Part shown: positions 56,533 through 62,598 of the stretch, piece after piece
How positions within the stretch are numbered: the stretch's first letter is position 1
How the letters are laid out: each line of letters starts with the position of its first letter
Assembly: GCA_017307855.1 (NCBI GenBank)
Contig: JAFKGD010000003.1
Location: 276,707 to 340,706, forward strand
Direction of reading: 5' to 3'
Length of the DNA stretch: 64,000 nt
From: Burkholderiales bacterium
Lineage (GTDB): Bacteria; Pseudomonadota; Gammaproteobacteria; Burkholderiales; Burkholderiaceae_C
Translations under genes and position numbers: made by a program
Notes under the pieces: generated by a model
Seen by the model: only the letters and a program-made list of their open reading frames with translations
Told to the model about the DNA's origin: nothing
The model's database searches: none

Positions 56533-56560
56533 ATGTCGGCTATCGGCCAATAGCGGACAT
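56533..56560 (+). repeat. Palindromic repeat R1 (type U)
   Basis: ATGTCGGCTAT - CGGCCA - ATAGCGGACAT, one mismatched pair. The CGGCCA centre marks the half-type found upstream of start codons. Ends four bases before the ATG at 56564. Confidence 0.85.
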
Positions 56561-56563
56561 TCG

Positions 56564-56803
56564 ATGAACGACGAAAACATCCGGAAAGCTGGCGTCGAAC
56601 TTAAAGCATTTGCCGACGATCTCCAGTCGAAGTTCGACGTTGCAAGTGAGAAGCATGAGCGCACGATGCGCAGATTCCGCTTCTTCTCCCATGACCGCGC
56701 CAATCTCTGGCGCATGCCTCGTTGGCTTTGGATTCCTTTAGTAGGAAGCTTGGTGCTGATACTTCTTGCGGCGCTGGCGGCTGTGGCGCGAGGTCCGGCG
56801 TGA
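56564..56803 (+). CDS. Array gene A: small protein with C-terminal membrane anchor
   Basis: A 79-residue protein: a charged helix (VELKAFADDLQSKFDVASEK), a basic stretch and a C-terminal hydrophobic span (WLWIPLVGSLVLILLAALAA). Starts four bases after repeat R1, and its TGA stop shares a base with repeat R2. The tight fit to both repeats is typical for this array. Function unknown. Confidence 0.65.
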   Translation: MNDENIRKAGVELKAFADDLQSKFDVASEKHERTMRRFRFFSHDRANLWRMPRWLWIPLVGSLVLILLAALAAVARGPA

Positions 56804-56830
56804 TGTCCGCTTCGGGCCCGAAGCTGACAT
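56803..56830 (+). repeat. Palindromic repeat R2 (type D)
   Basis: ATGTCCGCTTCGGG / CCCGAAGCTGACAT, 14-base arms with one mismatch. The GGGCCC centre marks the half-type found after stop codons. Shared by the convergent genes A and B. Confidence 0.85.
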
Positions 56831-56849
56831 GCAAGACGAACGGAAGGGC

Positions 56850-57086
56850 CTATGCGGTGAGTGAATTCGTAGTAGAAGAGCGCTTAGCCAAGCGGTGCCA
56901 CAAAAGCCCGCCGAGGAATCCGGCAGCCATGCACAGATATGTGAACCAAATGGTGTTGAGAGGGGTATAGGTGTCCACCGCCCAAGCCAGTAGCGTGGCG
57001 GTACATAGCGGAACACTGACGCGCCACCATCGCACGCAAATGCTGAGAGCAATGAGCGCCAAACTAAGGTAGAGAAGTACGTCCAT
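56850..57086 (-). CDS. Array gene B: small membrane protein
   Basis: A 78-residue protein with two or three spans (VLLYLSLALIALSICV, VPLCTATLLAWAV, IWFTYLCMAAGFLGGLLW) and a short polar tail. ATG 57086 is six bases from the type U half of R3. Codon use is clearly less GC-rich than in the core genome. No family recognised. Confidence 0.65.
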   Translation of the reverse strand: MDVLLYLSLALIALSICVRWWRVSVPLCTATLLAWAVDTYTPLNTIWFTYLCMAAGFLGGLLWHRLAKRSSTTNSLTA

Positions 57087-57090
57087 CAAA

Positions 57091-57152
57091 TGCCGCTTCT
57101 AACCGATAGGCGTCATCGTAGCGGGTCTGCTTCGGGCCCGAAGCGGACTGTC
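57091..57152 (+). repeat. Palindromic repeat R3 (U + D)
   Basis: U half GCCGCTTCTAACCGATAG, spacer GCGTCATCGTAGCG, D half GGTCTGCTTCGGGCCCGAAG. U faces the start of gene B, D faces the stop of gene C, both on the minus strand. Confidence 0.8.
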
Positions 57153-57210
57153 ACTGGCAAGTTGCGACATGGCCCACACCTGATCAGTTGGTCAGCGTGT
57201 TTTATCGACC

Positions 57211-57459
57211 CTAACCACCGAATGGGCCTTTGCCGGGAGAGGCAAGCTCTTGTCGCGATCGTACGAAGAAGAGCCACCCAATGATTCCCAGCGTTCCGCC
57301 GACGTAGCCGAGCCACTCTGGCCATCCTGGGACAAGAAAAAGCCCACCCCCACATATCAACCCAGCCGATGCCAACACCTTCGAGATCCTACTGGAGCGA
57401 CGAGAGGCAGCGAACTGCTCTTCATTCGGTGGCGGGTTCCATGAATTCATTAGCGTCAC
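57211..57459 (-). CDS. Array gene C: small membrane protein
   Basis: An 82-residue protein: basic N-terminus, then two spans (ISKVLASAGLICGGGLFLVP and WLGYVGGTLGIIGWLFFV) and a polar end. GTG 57459 has GAGGAG seven bases upstream; ATG 57450 is an alternative. Lies between repeats R3 and R4. No family recognised. Confidence 0.6.
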   Translation of the reverse strand: MTLMNSWNPPPNEEQFAASRRSSRISKVLASAGLICGGGLFLVPGWPEWLGYVGGTLGIIGWLFFVRSRQELASPGKGPFGG

Positions 57460-57500
57460 AGGTTTACTCCTCGATCGCGCGGCAAGACCGCATTGGGAGC

Positions 57501-57560
57501 GTCCGCTTCTGGTCGATAGCCGCAATCGTAGCCGGGTCTGACTCGGGCCCGCAGCGGACG
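57501..57560 (+). repeat. Palindromic repeat R4 (U + D)
   Basis: U half GTCCGCTTCTGGTCGATAG, spacer, D half GGTCTGACTCGGGCCCGCAG then CGGAC. U is on the start side of gene C, D touches the TAA stop of gene D. Confidence 0.85.
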
Positions 57561-57827
57561 TTAGATAAGCAGTAGAACACCTGCCCCAAGCGACAGCATG
57601 CCGAAGACGGCGAGCACAAGTGCCATCAATTGGGCAAGCGATGCCCCTTGGATAAGCCAGCGTGTGCGCGCCATGTCTTCGAGGGCCGGTGGTAGTTCGG
57701 CAGCTCCCGGCCCGTGAAGGGCTTCTGCGACTTGGCGGCTGGTGGGTCGCTTCACGGAAAGGTTGCGAACCGCATCAATTCCAAGGCCAAAGCAGATGAC
57801 GCCGAAAACGATTAGTGCCCACTCCAT
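57561..57827 (-). CDS. Array gene D: small membrane protein
   Basis: An 88-residue protein with N- and C-terminal spans (WALIVFGVICFGLGIDAV and LAQLMALVLAVFGMLSLGAG) around a polar middle (RQVAEALHGPGAAELPPALE). ATG 57827 is preferred because GGGGAGG precedes it; ATG 57839 would lie on repeat R5. The TAA stop abuts R4. No family recognised. Confidence 0.65.
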   Translation of the reverse strand: MEWALIVFGVICFGLGIDAVRNLSVKRPTSRQVAEALHGPGAAELPPALEDMARTRWLIQGASLAQLMALVLAVFGMLSLGAGVLLLI

Positions 57828-57837
57828 TCGCCTCCCC

Positions 57838-57936
57838 ATGTCCGCTTCTGGCCGATAGCCATCATCGTAGCCGGGTCTGCTTTGGGCCCGAAGCTGACCT
57901 CGGCTAGCATGGCGGCTATCGGCCAGAAGCGGACAT
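57838..57936. repeat. Palindromic repeat R5 (U-D-U, 99 bases)
   Basis: The element between divergent genes D and E. Outer arms TGTCCGCTTCTGGCCGATAG and its reverse complement are perfect over more than 20 bases; the centre is a D palindrome around GGGCCC. The whole element is one long imperfect dyad able to form a cruciform. Confidence 0.9.
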
Positions 57937-57947
57937 TGAGCAATGCA

Positions 57948-58358
57948 ATGATGCGTTGGATTGAACTTCTACGAGCTCGCATCATGGGCGAACGTGCCGC
58001 GCCATTTCCCTTCTTTGTTCCTCTCGCGAAGCGACCTTTGACGGGCGACGAACGCGAGGCAGTAAGGTATCTTCTCGCCGAGCAGGCAGATTTCCTTAAA
58101 GGTCAGGTAGAGCAGCTAGAGGTCGTTGGGCGTTGCGGTTGCCGCGTGGATTGCCCGACCATCTTCTTTCGAGAATACGTCCAAGGCGACCAGGAGCAAG
58201 AGCTTTCTAGTCTTCAGGGACTGGACAGTGCTGGCGGGCTTGTCGGAGCCATACTGTTTCAGAAGCAGGGCCTACTTTCGCAGTTAGACATCTTCTCTAT
58301 TGATGGCCATGTACCGTGGTCGGTTCCCACTGCGGCTAGCTTTGAACCGTTGCGCTGA
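57948..58358 (+). CDS. Array gene E: hypothetical Cys-containing protein
   Basis: A 136-residue soluble protein. Features: PLTGDEREAVRYLLAEQADF, a Cys cluster VVGRCGCRVDCPTIFF, then LVGAILFQKQGLLSQLDIFS and WSVPTAASFEPLR. This resembles a widespread family of small bacterial proteins with a CGC-CP motif and an LxxLDIxSxDG strand near the end; that is a recollection, not a database result. Starts 12 bases after R5. Confidence 0.65.
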   Translation: MMRWIELLRARIMGERAAPFPFFVPLAKRPLTGDEREAVRYLLAEQADFLKGQVEQLEVVGRCGCRVDCPTIFFREYVQGDQEQELSSLQGLDSAGGLVGAILFQKQGLLSQLDIFSIDGHVPWSVPTAASFEPLR

Positions 58359-58364
58359 TCTAGG

Positions 58365-58391
58365 ATGTCATCTATCGGCCAGAAGCGGACA
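58365..58391 (+). repeat. Palindromic repeat R6 (type U only)
   Basis: ATGTCATCTATCGGCCAG then AAGCGGACA. Only the U half is present; the D half expected after gene E is missing, the one exception in the array. Confidence 0.8.
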
Positions 58392-58422
58392 ATCGAGTCG
58401 TCGCGGCCATGAGGGTAGGGAA

Positions 58423-58680
58423 ATGCTGTTTGCTCTGAAATTGCTGATGCTGACGGTGGTGATTGGCGGCATTGCTTACGCCGCCGTCTTTATCTTTCCT
58501 CGCAAGATGCGCCTCTTGAGACGCATCGGGCTCGACAAGACCAACAGCGATGTTCTGGCGCTGGCCAAGCGCGGAGACGAAGAAGCCCAAGCATTGGTTC
58601 GGCAATCCAAACGCCTGCTGTGGGTTGTGCTGCCCACGGCCTTCCTGCTTTCGGTCGTGCACTCGTTAAGCCGCATGTAG
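58423..58680 (+). CDS. Array gene F: small membrane protein
   Basis: An 85-residue protein with an N-terminal span (ALKLLMLTVVIGGIAYAAVF), a charged middle with a TPR/SEL1-like phrase (NSDVLALAKRGDEEAQALVR) and a C-terminal span. AGGGAA precedes the ATG. Lies between R6 and R7. No family recognised. Confidence 0.65.
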   Translation: MLFALKLLMLTVVIGGIAYAAVFIFPRKMRLLRRIGLDKTNSDVLALAKRGDEEAQALVRQSKRLLWVVLPTAFLLSVVHSLSRM

Positions 58681-58695
58681 GTGATGCCGCCCCGG

Positions 58696-58756
58696 ATGTC
58701 TGCTTTGGGCCCAAAGCGGCCCCGGCTACGATGCGGCTTCGACAGAAAGCAGACAT
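58696..58756 (-). repeat. Palindromic repeat R7 (D + U, inverted orientation)
   Basis: D half ATGTCTGCTTTGGGCCCAAA, spacer with CGGCTACGATG, U half ending AAAGCAGACAT. The whole element is the reverse complement of R3/R4/R9, matching the plus orientation of genes F and G. Confidence 0.85.
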
Positions 58757-58769
58757 CGGGATCAGGAAC

Positions 58770-59168
58770 GTGGATACGCCAATCGAGACCCATGGAACGG
58801 TGCCTAGCCTGCGCGGTTTAACGTGCGGTGGCTTGTTCTCCCAAGGCGCAATCCTCGGCAATGTGCTGATTCAGGATCACATCCTCTTCATCAAGGCGAG
58901 CGACGTCTGGCACAGACTGGTTATAGACAATGGCGTAGTTTTCTGGCGGCAGCAGACCGTAGAGCCTGCGTCGTGGTCGATCCCAGAAGAAGGGTTCCAC
59001 TACCCAGTGCGTGATGTCGGTTCTGCGCGAGGCCTGCTTGGTCTGCAGTTCGAACTTCTGACGCAGACGCGCGAAAGATCCACGACCTCGGTCGCCTTCC
59101 GGTTCACCAATGGCCGCTGCATCAGGTTCAGCGAGTGTGACGACAAGACTACCCTGCAGATTGTCTAG
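58770..59168 (+). CDS. Array gene G: hypothetical beta-rich protein
   Basis: A 132-residue soluble protein, mostly predicted strands (LGNVLIQDHILFIKASDVWH, LVIDNGVVFWRQQTVEPASW, TTSVAFRFTNGRCIRFSECD). GTG 58770 has CAGGAA immediately upstream and lies 13 bases after R7. No family recognised. Gene G and gene H converge on repeat R8. Confidence 0.6.
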   Translation: MDTPIETHGTVPSLRGLTCGGLFSQGAILGNVLIQDHILFIKASDVWHRLVIDNGVVFWRQQTVEPASWSIPEEGFHYPVRDVGSARGLLGLQFELLTQTRERSTTSVAFRFTNGRCIRFSECDDKTTLQIV

Positions 59169-59183
59169 AAACCGCCGCGTGCG

Positions 59184-59211
59184 ATGTCTGCTATGGGCCC
59201 TTAGCGGACAT
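59184..59211 (+). repeat. Palindromic repeat R8 (type D)
   Basis: ATGTCTGCTATGGGCCCTTA then GCGGACAT, 12-14 base arms. Shared by convergent genes G and H; the TAA stop of gene H lies inside it. Confidence 0.85.
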
Positions 59212-59479
59212 TTCTAATCCACTCGTCCGCCTCTATGCCGAAATCCTCTGCGGCAGCTGCAAAAGCACTGGCAATGGTCTCATGCCAGGTGTCAGTCACG
59301 TACTTGCGGTCCAAGGACGAGTAGATAAGGAGGTAGTTCGCGTTCCCATCATCAGTAATCTCGATGCGGAAATCTGTCTCGAGTGAGTTAGGTGTGCCTT
59401 CATCGGCCACGGACCATCCGCCATTCGGATGCGTAGCGATAAGCACTTTGCGACACGGGATGACTGCCTGAACTTGCAT
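59201..59479 (-). CDS. Array gene H: hypothetical protein
   Basis: A 92-residue soluble protein: VQAVIPCRKVLIATHPNGGW, SLETDFRIEITDDGNANYLL, a helix HETIASAFAAAAEDFGIEAD. An alternating strand pattern with a C-terminal helix; no family recognised. ATG 59479 is 16 bases from R9. Its last four codons and stop are part of repeat R8, so the repeat encodes the C-terminus. Confidence 0.65.
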   Translation of the reverse strand: MQVQAVIPCRKVLIATHPNGGWSVADEGTPNSLETDFRIEITDDGNANYLLIYSSLDRKYVTDTWHETIASAFAAAAEDFGIEADEWIRNVR

Positions 59480-59494
59480 GTGCTTGGAACTCTC

Positions 59495-59558
59495 AATGTC
59501 CGCTTCTGGCCGATAGGCGTCATCGTAGCTCGGCCTGCTTCGCGCCCAAGAAGACAGT
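59495..59558 (+). repeat. Palindromic repeat R9 (U + D)
   Basis: U half ATGTCCGCTTCTGGCCGATA, spacer GGCGTCATCGTAGCTC, diverged D half GGCCTGCTTCGCGCCCAAGA then AGACAG. U faces the start of gene H, D faces the stop of gene I. Confidence 0.8.
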
Positions 59559-59577
59559 AACCGGCGCCAACGTCCCA

Positions 59578-60090
59578 CTAGGACTTGAACTTGGCCGTGC
59601 GCACCTTCGGCAGCAGCGCTGTCTCGGCGTCTTGCACTGATCCGGCCCCTTCGACAGTGATGATGGCGACATGCCCCACCTTGCCGATAACTGCGTACTG
59701 CAAGAGAAACCCTGGGCCATTGCCTTCGCGGGTGATGACCGGCAGCTGTGCGAGCTTGTCTCCCGACGGAAGTAGTTCGTCCGAGAACGGGCGAAGCACC
59801 GCGACGTACTTTGCAGCGGCCTTTTCGAACGTATCACGCGCAAAGGCAAGTGCGTTGCCTTGCACCTCTTGCATCTGGTCGGCTCGTGGAACGCCTTGCA
59901 GGATGTGCACGGTGATCAATGCAGCAGAGCCGTTTAAGTTTGTGTAAACGGCTGGCGAGCGCCCCTCCTTGTATGCATAACCATCGAATGCTTCAATGCT
60001 GAATGGCCCAAACGACCATTGGTCTGCAGCAGCTACGGGTGAGGCGCCCACCGCGAAAGCGGCAGCTAATGTTGAAAGTAGTCGCTTCAA
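59578..60090 (-). CDS. Array gene I: secreted protein
   Basis: A 170-residue protein with a Sec signal peptide (LLSTLAAAFAVGASPVAAAD, cleavage near residue 22). The mature part has strands SFGPFSIEAFDGYAYKEGRS, ALITVHILQGVPRADQMQEV and QYAVIGKVGHVAIITVEGAG. No family recognised; general resemblance to periplasmic proteins that probe lipid or peptide stress is not strong enough to name. TTG start at 60090 lies four bases from R10, as with other array genes. Confidence 0.65.
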   Translation of the reverse strand: MKRLLSTLAAAFAVGASPVAAADQWSFGPFSIEAFDGYAYKEGRSPAVYTNLNGSAALITVHILQGVPRADQMQEVQGNALAFARDTFEKAAAKYVAVLRPFSDELLPSGDKLAQLPVITREGNGPGFLLQYAVIGKVGHVAIITVEGAGSVQDAETALLPKVRTAKFKS

Positions 60091-60094
60091 GGGG

Positions 60095-60122
60095 ATGTCC
60101 GCTTCTGGCCGATCGCTGACAT
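60095..60122 (+). repeat. Palindromic repeat R10 (type U)
   Basis: ATGTCCGCTTCTGGCCGATC then GCTGACAT. Last repeat of the array, on the start side of gene I. Confidence 0.85.
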
Positions 60123-60135
60123 CTTAAGCGCGCAC

Positions 60136-60174
60136 AAAAAAAAGCCCCCGCCGCTGTGGTGTCGCGGCGAGGGC
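60136..60174 (-). terminator. Rho-independent terminator
   Basis: GCCCCCGCCGC (60144-60154) pairs with GCGGCGAGGGC (60164-60174) with one mismatch. On the minus strand it is followed by eight T residues. It terminates the gene at 60234-60500 and insulates the cassette array. Confidence 0.85.
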
Positions 60175-60233
60175 CAAGGCCCGGGGGGTTCAAGGAAGGG
60201 GGAGGTGCAATACCCCCGGGCGGGAGGAAAGGG

Positions 60234-60580
60234 CTACAGCGATGTGACGGCCAGGACGCGCCGACGGATCTCGCTGTCGATGATCTGCCGGGGCCGGGGC
60301 CGGGGCCGGGGCCCCGCCGCCAGGGCCAGCGCAAGCACCACGCTGAACACGAGCCCGGCGGTGGTGCGGAGGGCGGGGGTGACGTGCAGCACGAAGACAC
60401 CATCGGCATAGCCCACGATCAGCCAGAAGAGCAGCGCCGGCGTGACCACGATGGCCAGCAGCAGCGAACGCGCCAGCGAGACCGCCAGTCCGCGCAGCAC
60501 GATGGACGGCGCAGGGCCGGGCAGGTGTCGATCTCTGCCTGGATGGTGTACAGGAGGCGCTGGAGGGTAACGGGCTGCAT
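60234..60580 (-). pseudogene. Small membrane protein with probable 5' frameshift
   Basis: Residues from ATG 60580 read MQPVTLQRLLYTIQAEIDTC in one frame. Near 60515 a protein-like pattern continues in another frame: LRGLAVSLARSLLLAIVVTP, ALLFWLIVGYADGVFVLHVT, TTAGLVFSVVLALALAAG, ending at a Pro-Arg repeat and a stop at 60234. Joining them needs one indel in a CG-rich run. Alternatively GTG 60500 starts an intact 88-residue two-span protein. The GGCCGG-rich tract near 60290 encodes PRPRPRPR. Confidence 0.45.
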
Positions 60581-60662
60581 GGGCGCGCAGTATCTGCGCT
60601 GCCCCTCTGCAATGCCGCGCGCGGGAACGAAGCGCCGCCGGGCGGGAATCAACCGCGGGGTG

Positions 60663-61325
60663 TCAGAACAGTTGACGCTCCAGCGGCTCGTCGCGCGGGG
60701 CCGCGGCCATGCGATCGGCCGGGAACTGGCGAACCATGCTCCACGCTTCTTGCACGCTGCAATCGAGCCAGCGGTCTTCGTCGTGGCGCGGCAGGATGAC
60801 GACCATGCGCTTTTCGTCCTGCGGCTTGTGGAAGCGCTTCATGAGGGCGTGGTCGTCGGCGTTGACCGTGAGCATGGTGAAGCTGAGTTCTTCCTTGCCG
60901 GTGTCTTTATCGAGCCAGCTGTCCCACAGGCCGGCGATCGCATAGGGTGACCAGTCGGCCATGCCGATGCGCCAGGGCACGTGCGCGCCGGTTTCGTAGT
61001 TGGGCTCGATGATCCAGTGCACGGGCACAAGGCAGCGCCGGCCCTTGGCCCAGGCATCGCGGAAGCTGGGCTTTTCACGCACCGTCTCGCTACGCGCGTT
61101 GTAGGTCTTGCGGCCCATGGCCAGCTCGCGCGCCCAGCGCGGCACCAGGCCGAAGCGGCCCACCTGCGCCTCGCGCTCGTGCGCGTACTGGTCGGGCTTG
61201 CGGCGGATGAAGGGGGAGAGGTAGGCGGGGAAGGTGTCGAGCGGCAGCTTGCCGTCTGGCAGGGAGACGCCGAAGTGCTTCAGCAGTGCGTCCTGGTCGG
61301 TGAAGGGGCGGTAGTTGGAGCACAT
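60663..61325 (-). CDS. SRAP domain protein (YedK/HMCES-like)
   Basis: A 220-residue SRAP (SOS response-associated peptidase) protein. Catalytic Cys2 follows the initiator Met (MCSNYRPFT). Further motifs: FGLVPRWARE, YNARSETVREKPSFRDAW, RCLVPVHWIIE and the TVNADDHALMKRFHKPQDEK stretch with the active-site His region. SRAP proteins form a covalent thiazolidine link with abasic sites in single-stranded DNA, shielding them. The neighbourhood with umuDC and ligD gives a damage-tolerance theme. Confidence 0.93.
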   Translation of the reverse strand: MCSNYRPFTDQDALLKHFGVSLPDGKLPLDTFPAYLSPFIRRKPDQYAHEREAQVGRFGLVPRWARELAMGRKTYNARSETVREKPSFRDAWAKGRRCLVPVHWIIEPNYETGAHVPWRIGMADWSPYAIAGLWDSWLDKDTGKEELSFTMLTVNADDHALMKRFHKPQDEKRMVVILPRHDEDRWLDCSVQEAWSMVRQFPADRMAAAPRDEPLERQLF

Positions 61326-61340
61326 GGCGGCTACGGCAGG

Positions 61341-61772
61341 TCAGGCGGCCTGGCCGCCCAGCAGGATCTGGCGCACGACTATGTAGTCCTCCATGCGCTT
61401 CCGGTCTTTGTCGGTGCGGTGCTGGATGCGTGTGAGGTCGGTGTTGTCCGCGTTGTAGGGCAGTTTCACGGTCTTGGCCACCGGGTGCGCCGCCGCGCGG
61501 TGCGCGGCCTGGATGCGAGTTTCGCCAGGGCGCTTCGTCAGCGCATCGACGGCGGCGACGACCGTGTTGGAAAAGCCTTCCGCTGCCAGATCGTCCAAGT
61601 TGACTTCGGAATCTTCGATCACGTCGTGCAGTACCGCGGCGATCTGCTCGTCGGGTGTGCTGCACCGCAGCATCACGCGAAGCGGGTGAAGGATGTAAGG
61701 CTGACCGCCCTTGTCGAGCTGGCCGGCGTGGGCCTGGGCGGCGATGGCGATGGCGCGTTCTAGGGTGGACAT
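61341..61772 (-). CDS. HD-domain phosphohydrolase (RelA/SpoT hydrolase-like)
   Basis: A 143-residue HD domain resembling the (p)ppGpp hydrolase part of RelA/SpoT. Motifs: AAQAHAGQLDKGGQPYILHP with the first His, AAVLHDVIEDSEV with the HD pair and VKLPYNADNTDLTRI. In SpoT-like enzymes the last motif is normally VKLADxxxN; the change to VKLPYNADN removes or shifts an expected Asp. It may still act on nucleotides, perhaps as a small alarmone hydrolase. It starts upstream of the SRAP gene, 15 bases apart. Confidence 0.8.
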   Translation of the reverse strand: MSTLERAIAIAAQAHAGQLDKGGQPYILHPLRVMLRCSTPDEQIAAVLHDVIEDSEVNLDDLAAEGFSNTVVAAVDALTKRPGETRIQAAHRAAAHPVAKTVKLPYNADNTDLTRIQHRTDKDRKRMEDYIVVRQILLGGQAA

Positions 61773-61918
61773 GTGGCTTTACTTTGCCTTGGCGAGCGAA
61801 AAGCAAGCGCCCTGGACTATCGCGATCTCCGATGTTTAGAGGACGCTCTAAGCACCTAGCATAAAGGCCGATAGTCGGCGGGGGGCGCTGAGGGCCGGGG
61901 TCGAGCAGTGAAGCTTAC

Positions 61919-62146
61919 TCATAGCTTGCTGACAATGACCGTGGCATCTGCACCAATTGCCGAGCATACGCTGACGAACTCGACCACGTCGAGTTGCCGT
62001 TCGCCGCTTTCGTACTTGGAAACAAAGGACTGCGGCCTCTTCAATTTCGCCGCGACATCGCGCTGCGTCAGGCCTGCAGCATGACGCGAGTCAATCAGCG
62101 ATTGGCGTAGCTTCCGGTACGGCGCTGAGTTGATCGAGCGAGTCAC
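61919..62146 (-). CDS. XRE-type helix-turn-helix regulator
   Basis: A 75-residue single-domain HTH_3 protein: LIDSRHAAGLTQRDVAAKLK then RPQSFVSKYESGERQLDVVE. GTG start at 62146. Divergent from the membrane operon at 62202, with 55 bases between them holding a repeated CCCATA motif that it may bind. Small XRE proteins of this kind often repress their neighbours on mobile DNA. Confidence 0.88.
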   Translation of the reverse strand: MTRSINSAPYRKLRQSLIDSRHAAGLTQRDVAAKLKRPQSFVSKYESGERQLDVVEFVSVCSAIGADATVIVSKL

Positions 62147-62160
62147 CCGCCAACGGTAGA

Positions 62161-62184
62161 TCCCATAATAGAATATCCCATATC
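62161..62184. promoter_or_regulatory. Direct repeat in the divergent HTH/operon promoter region
   Basis: TCCCATAATAG then ATATCCCATATC: two TCCCATA copies 15 bases apart in an AT-rich stretch that also offers a TATTAT -10 on the minus strand. AGGAGG lies seven to twelve bases before the ATG at 62202. Confidence 0.5.
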
Positions 62185-62201
62185 AGGATCAGGAGGCGGC
62201 A

Positions 62202-62384
62202 ATGGAATGGATCGTCGGCGCGTACCTTGTGATTGGCGCATGGAAAGCTTGGGGCATGCTTCTCGCAGACGCAACCGACAAGCCTATGTGGACGTACTCT
62301 GAGAAGAACCCGATCGTCTGGGCGCTCTACCTCTTGGCATGGGTTTTGATCTGGCCCTACGCAAACAGCAAGAGGGACGGCTGA
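62202..62384 (+). CDS. Small membrane protein
   Basis: A 60-residue protein with two hydrophobic segments (MEWIVGAYLVIGAWKAWGML and NPIVWALYLLAWVLIWPYAN) joined by a polar loop with DATDKPMWTYSEK. AGGAGG precedes the ATG. One base separates its stop from the next start, so it heads a three-gene operon opposite the HTH regulator. No family recognised. Confidence 0.7.
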   Translation: MEWIVGAYLVIGAWKAWGMLLADATDKPMWTYSEKNPIVWALYLLAWVLIWPYANSKRDG

Positions 62385-62385
62385 G

Positions 62386-62598
62386 ATGGACATCCTCCTC
62401 GGCGGGATGGCCGTCATTTTCCTGATTGGTCTCTGGCTGAACGGGTACTTCTGGCCCCTGGTGATTGGGGGCGTCGTGGGCTCGTTCTTCGGGGTGGCCG
62501 GCTTTGGCGGTGCTGTCTCAGGGATGCTGCCTGGCGCGATCATCGGAGGCGTGATTGCGGTCGCAATGAAGAAGAACAAGAAGGAGGGGACGAAATGA
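62386..62598 (+). CDS. Small Gly-rich membrane protein
   Basis: A 70-residue protein with two spans (ILLGGMAVIFLIGLWLNGYF and GMLPGAIIGGVIAVAM) and a Lys-rich tail KKNKKEGTK. Glycine-rich spans resemble glycine-zipper membrane proteins. Its stop overlaps the next start (ATGA). No family recognised. Confidence 0.7.
   Translation: MDILLGGMAVIFLIGLWLNGYFWPLVIGGVVGSFFGVAGFGGAVSGMLPGAIIGGVIAVAMKKNKKEGTK

Noticed and set aside
56533-60122. The palindrome array as a classical integron cassette array with attC sites
   Set aside because: A few junctions resemble the GTTRRRY/RYYYAAC ends (for example GTTAGAT after R4), but most do not. The repeats also flip with gene orientation, whereas attC sites in one array share orientation, and no integrase gene is seen. 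An attC covariance search would decide.
56533-60122. The repeats as a CRISPR array
   Set aside because: Spacing is hundreds of bases and irregular, the intervals are genes, and no cas gene is present.
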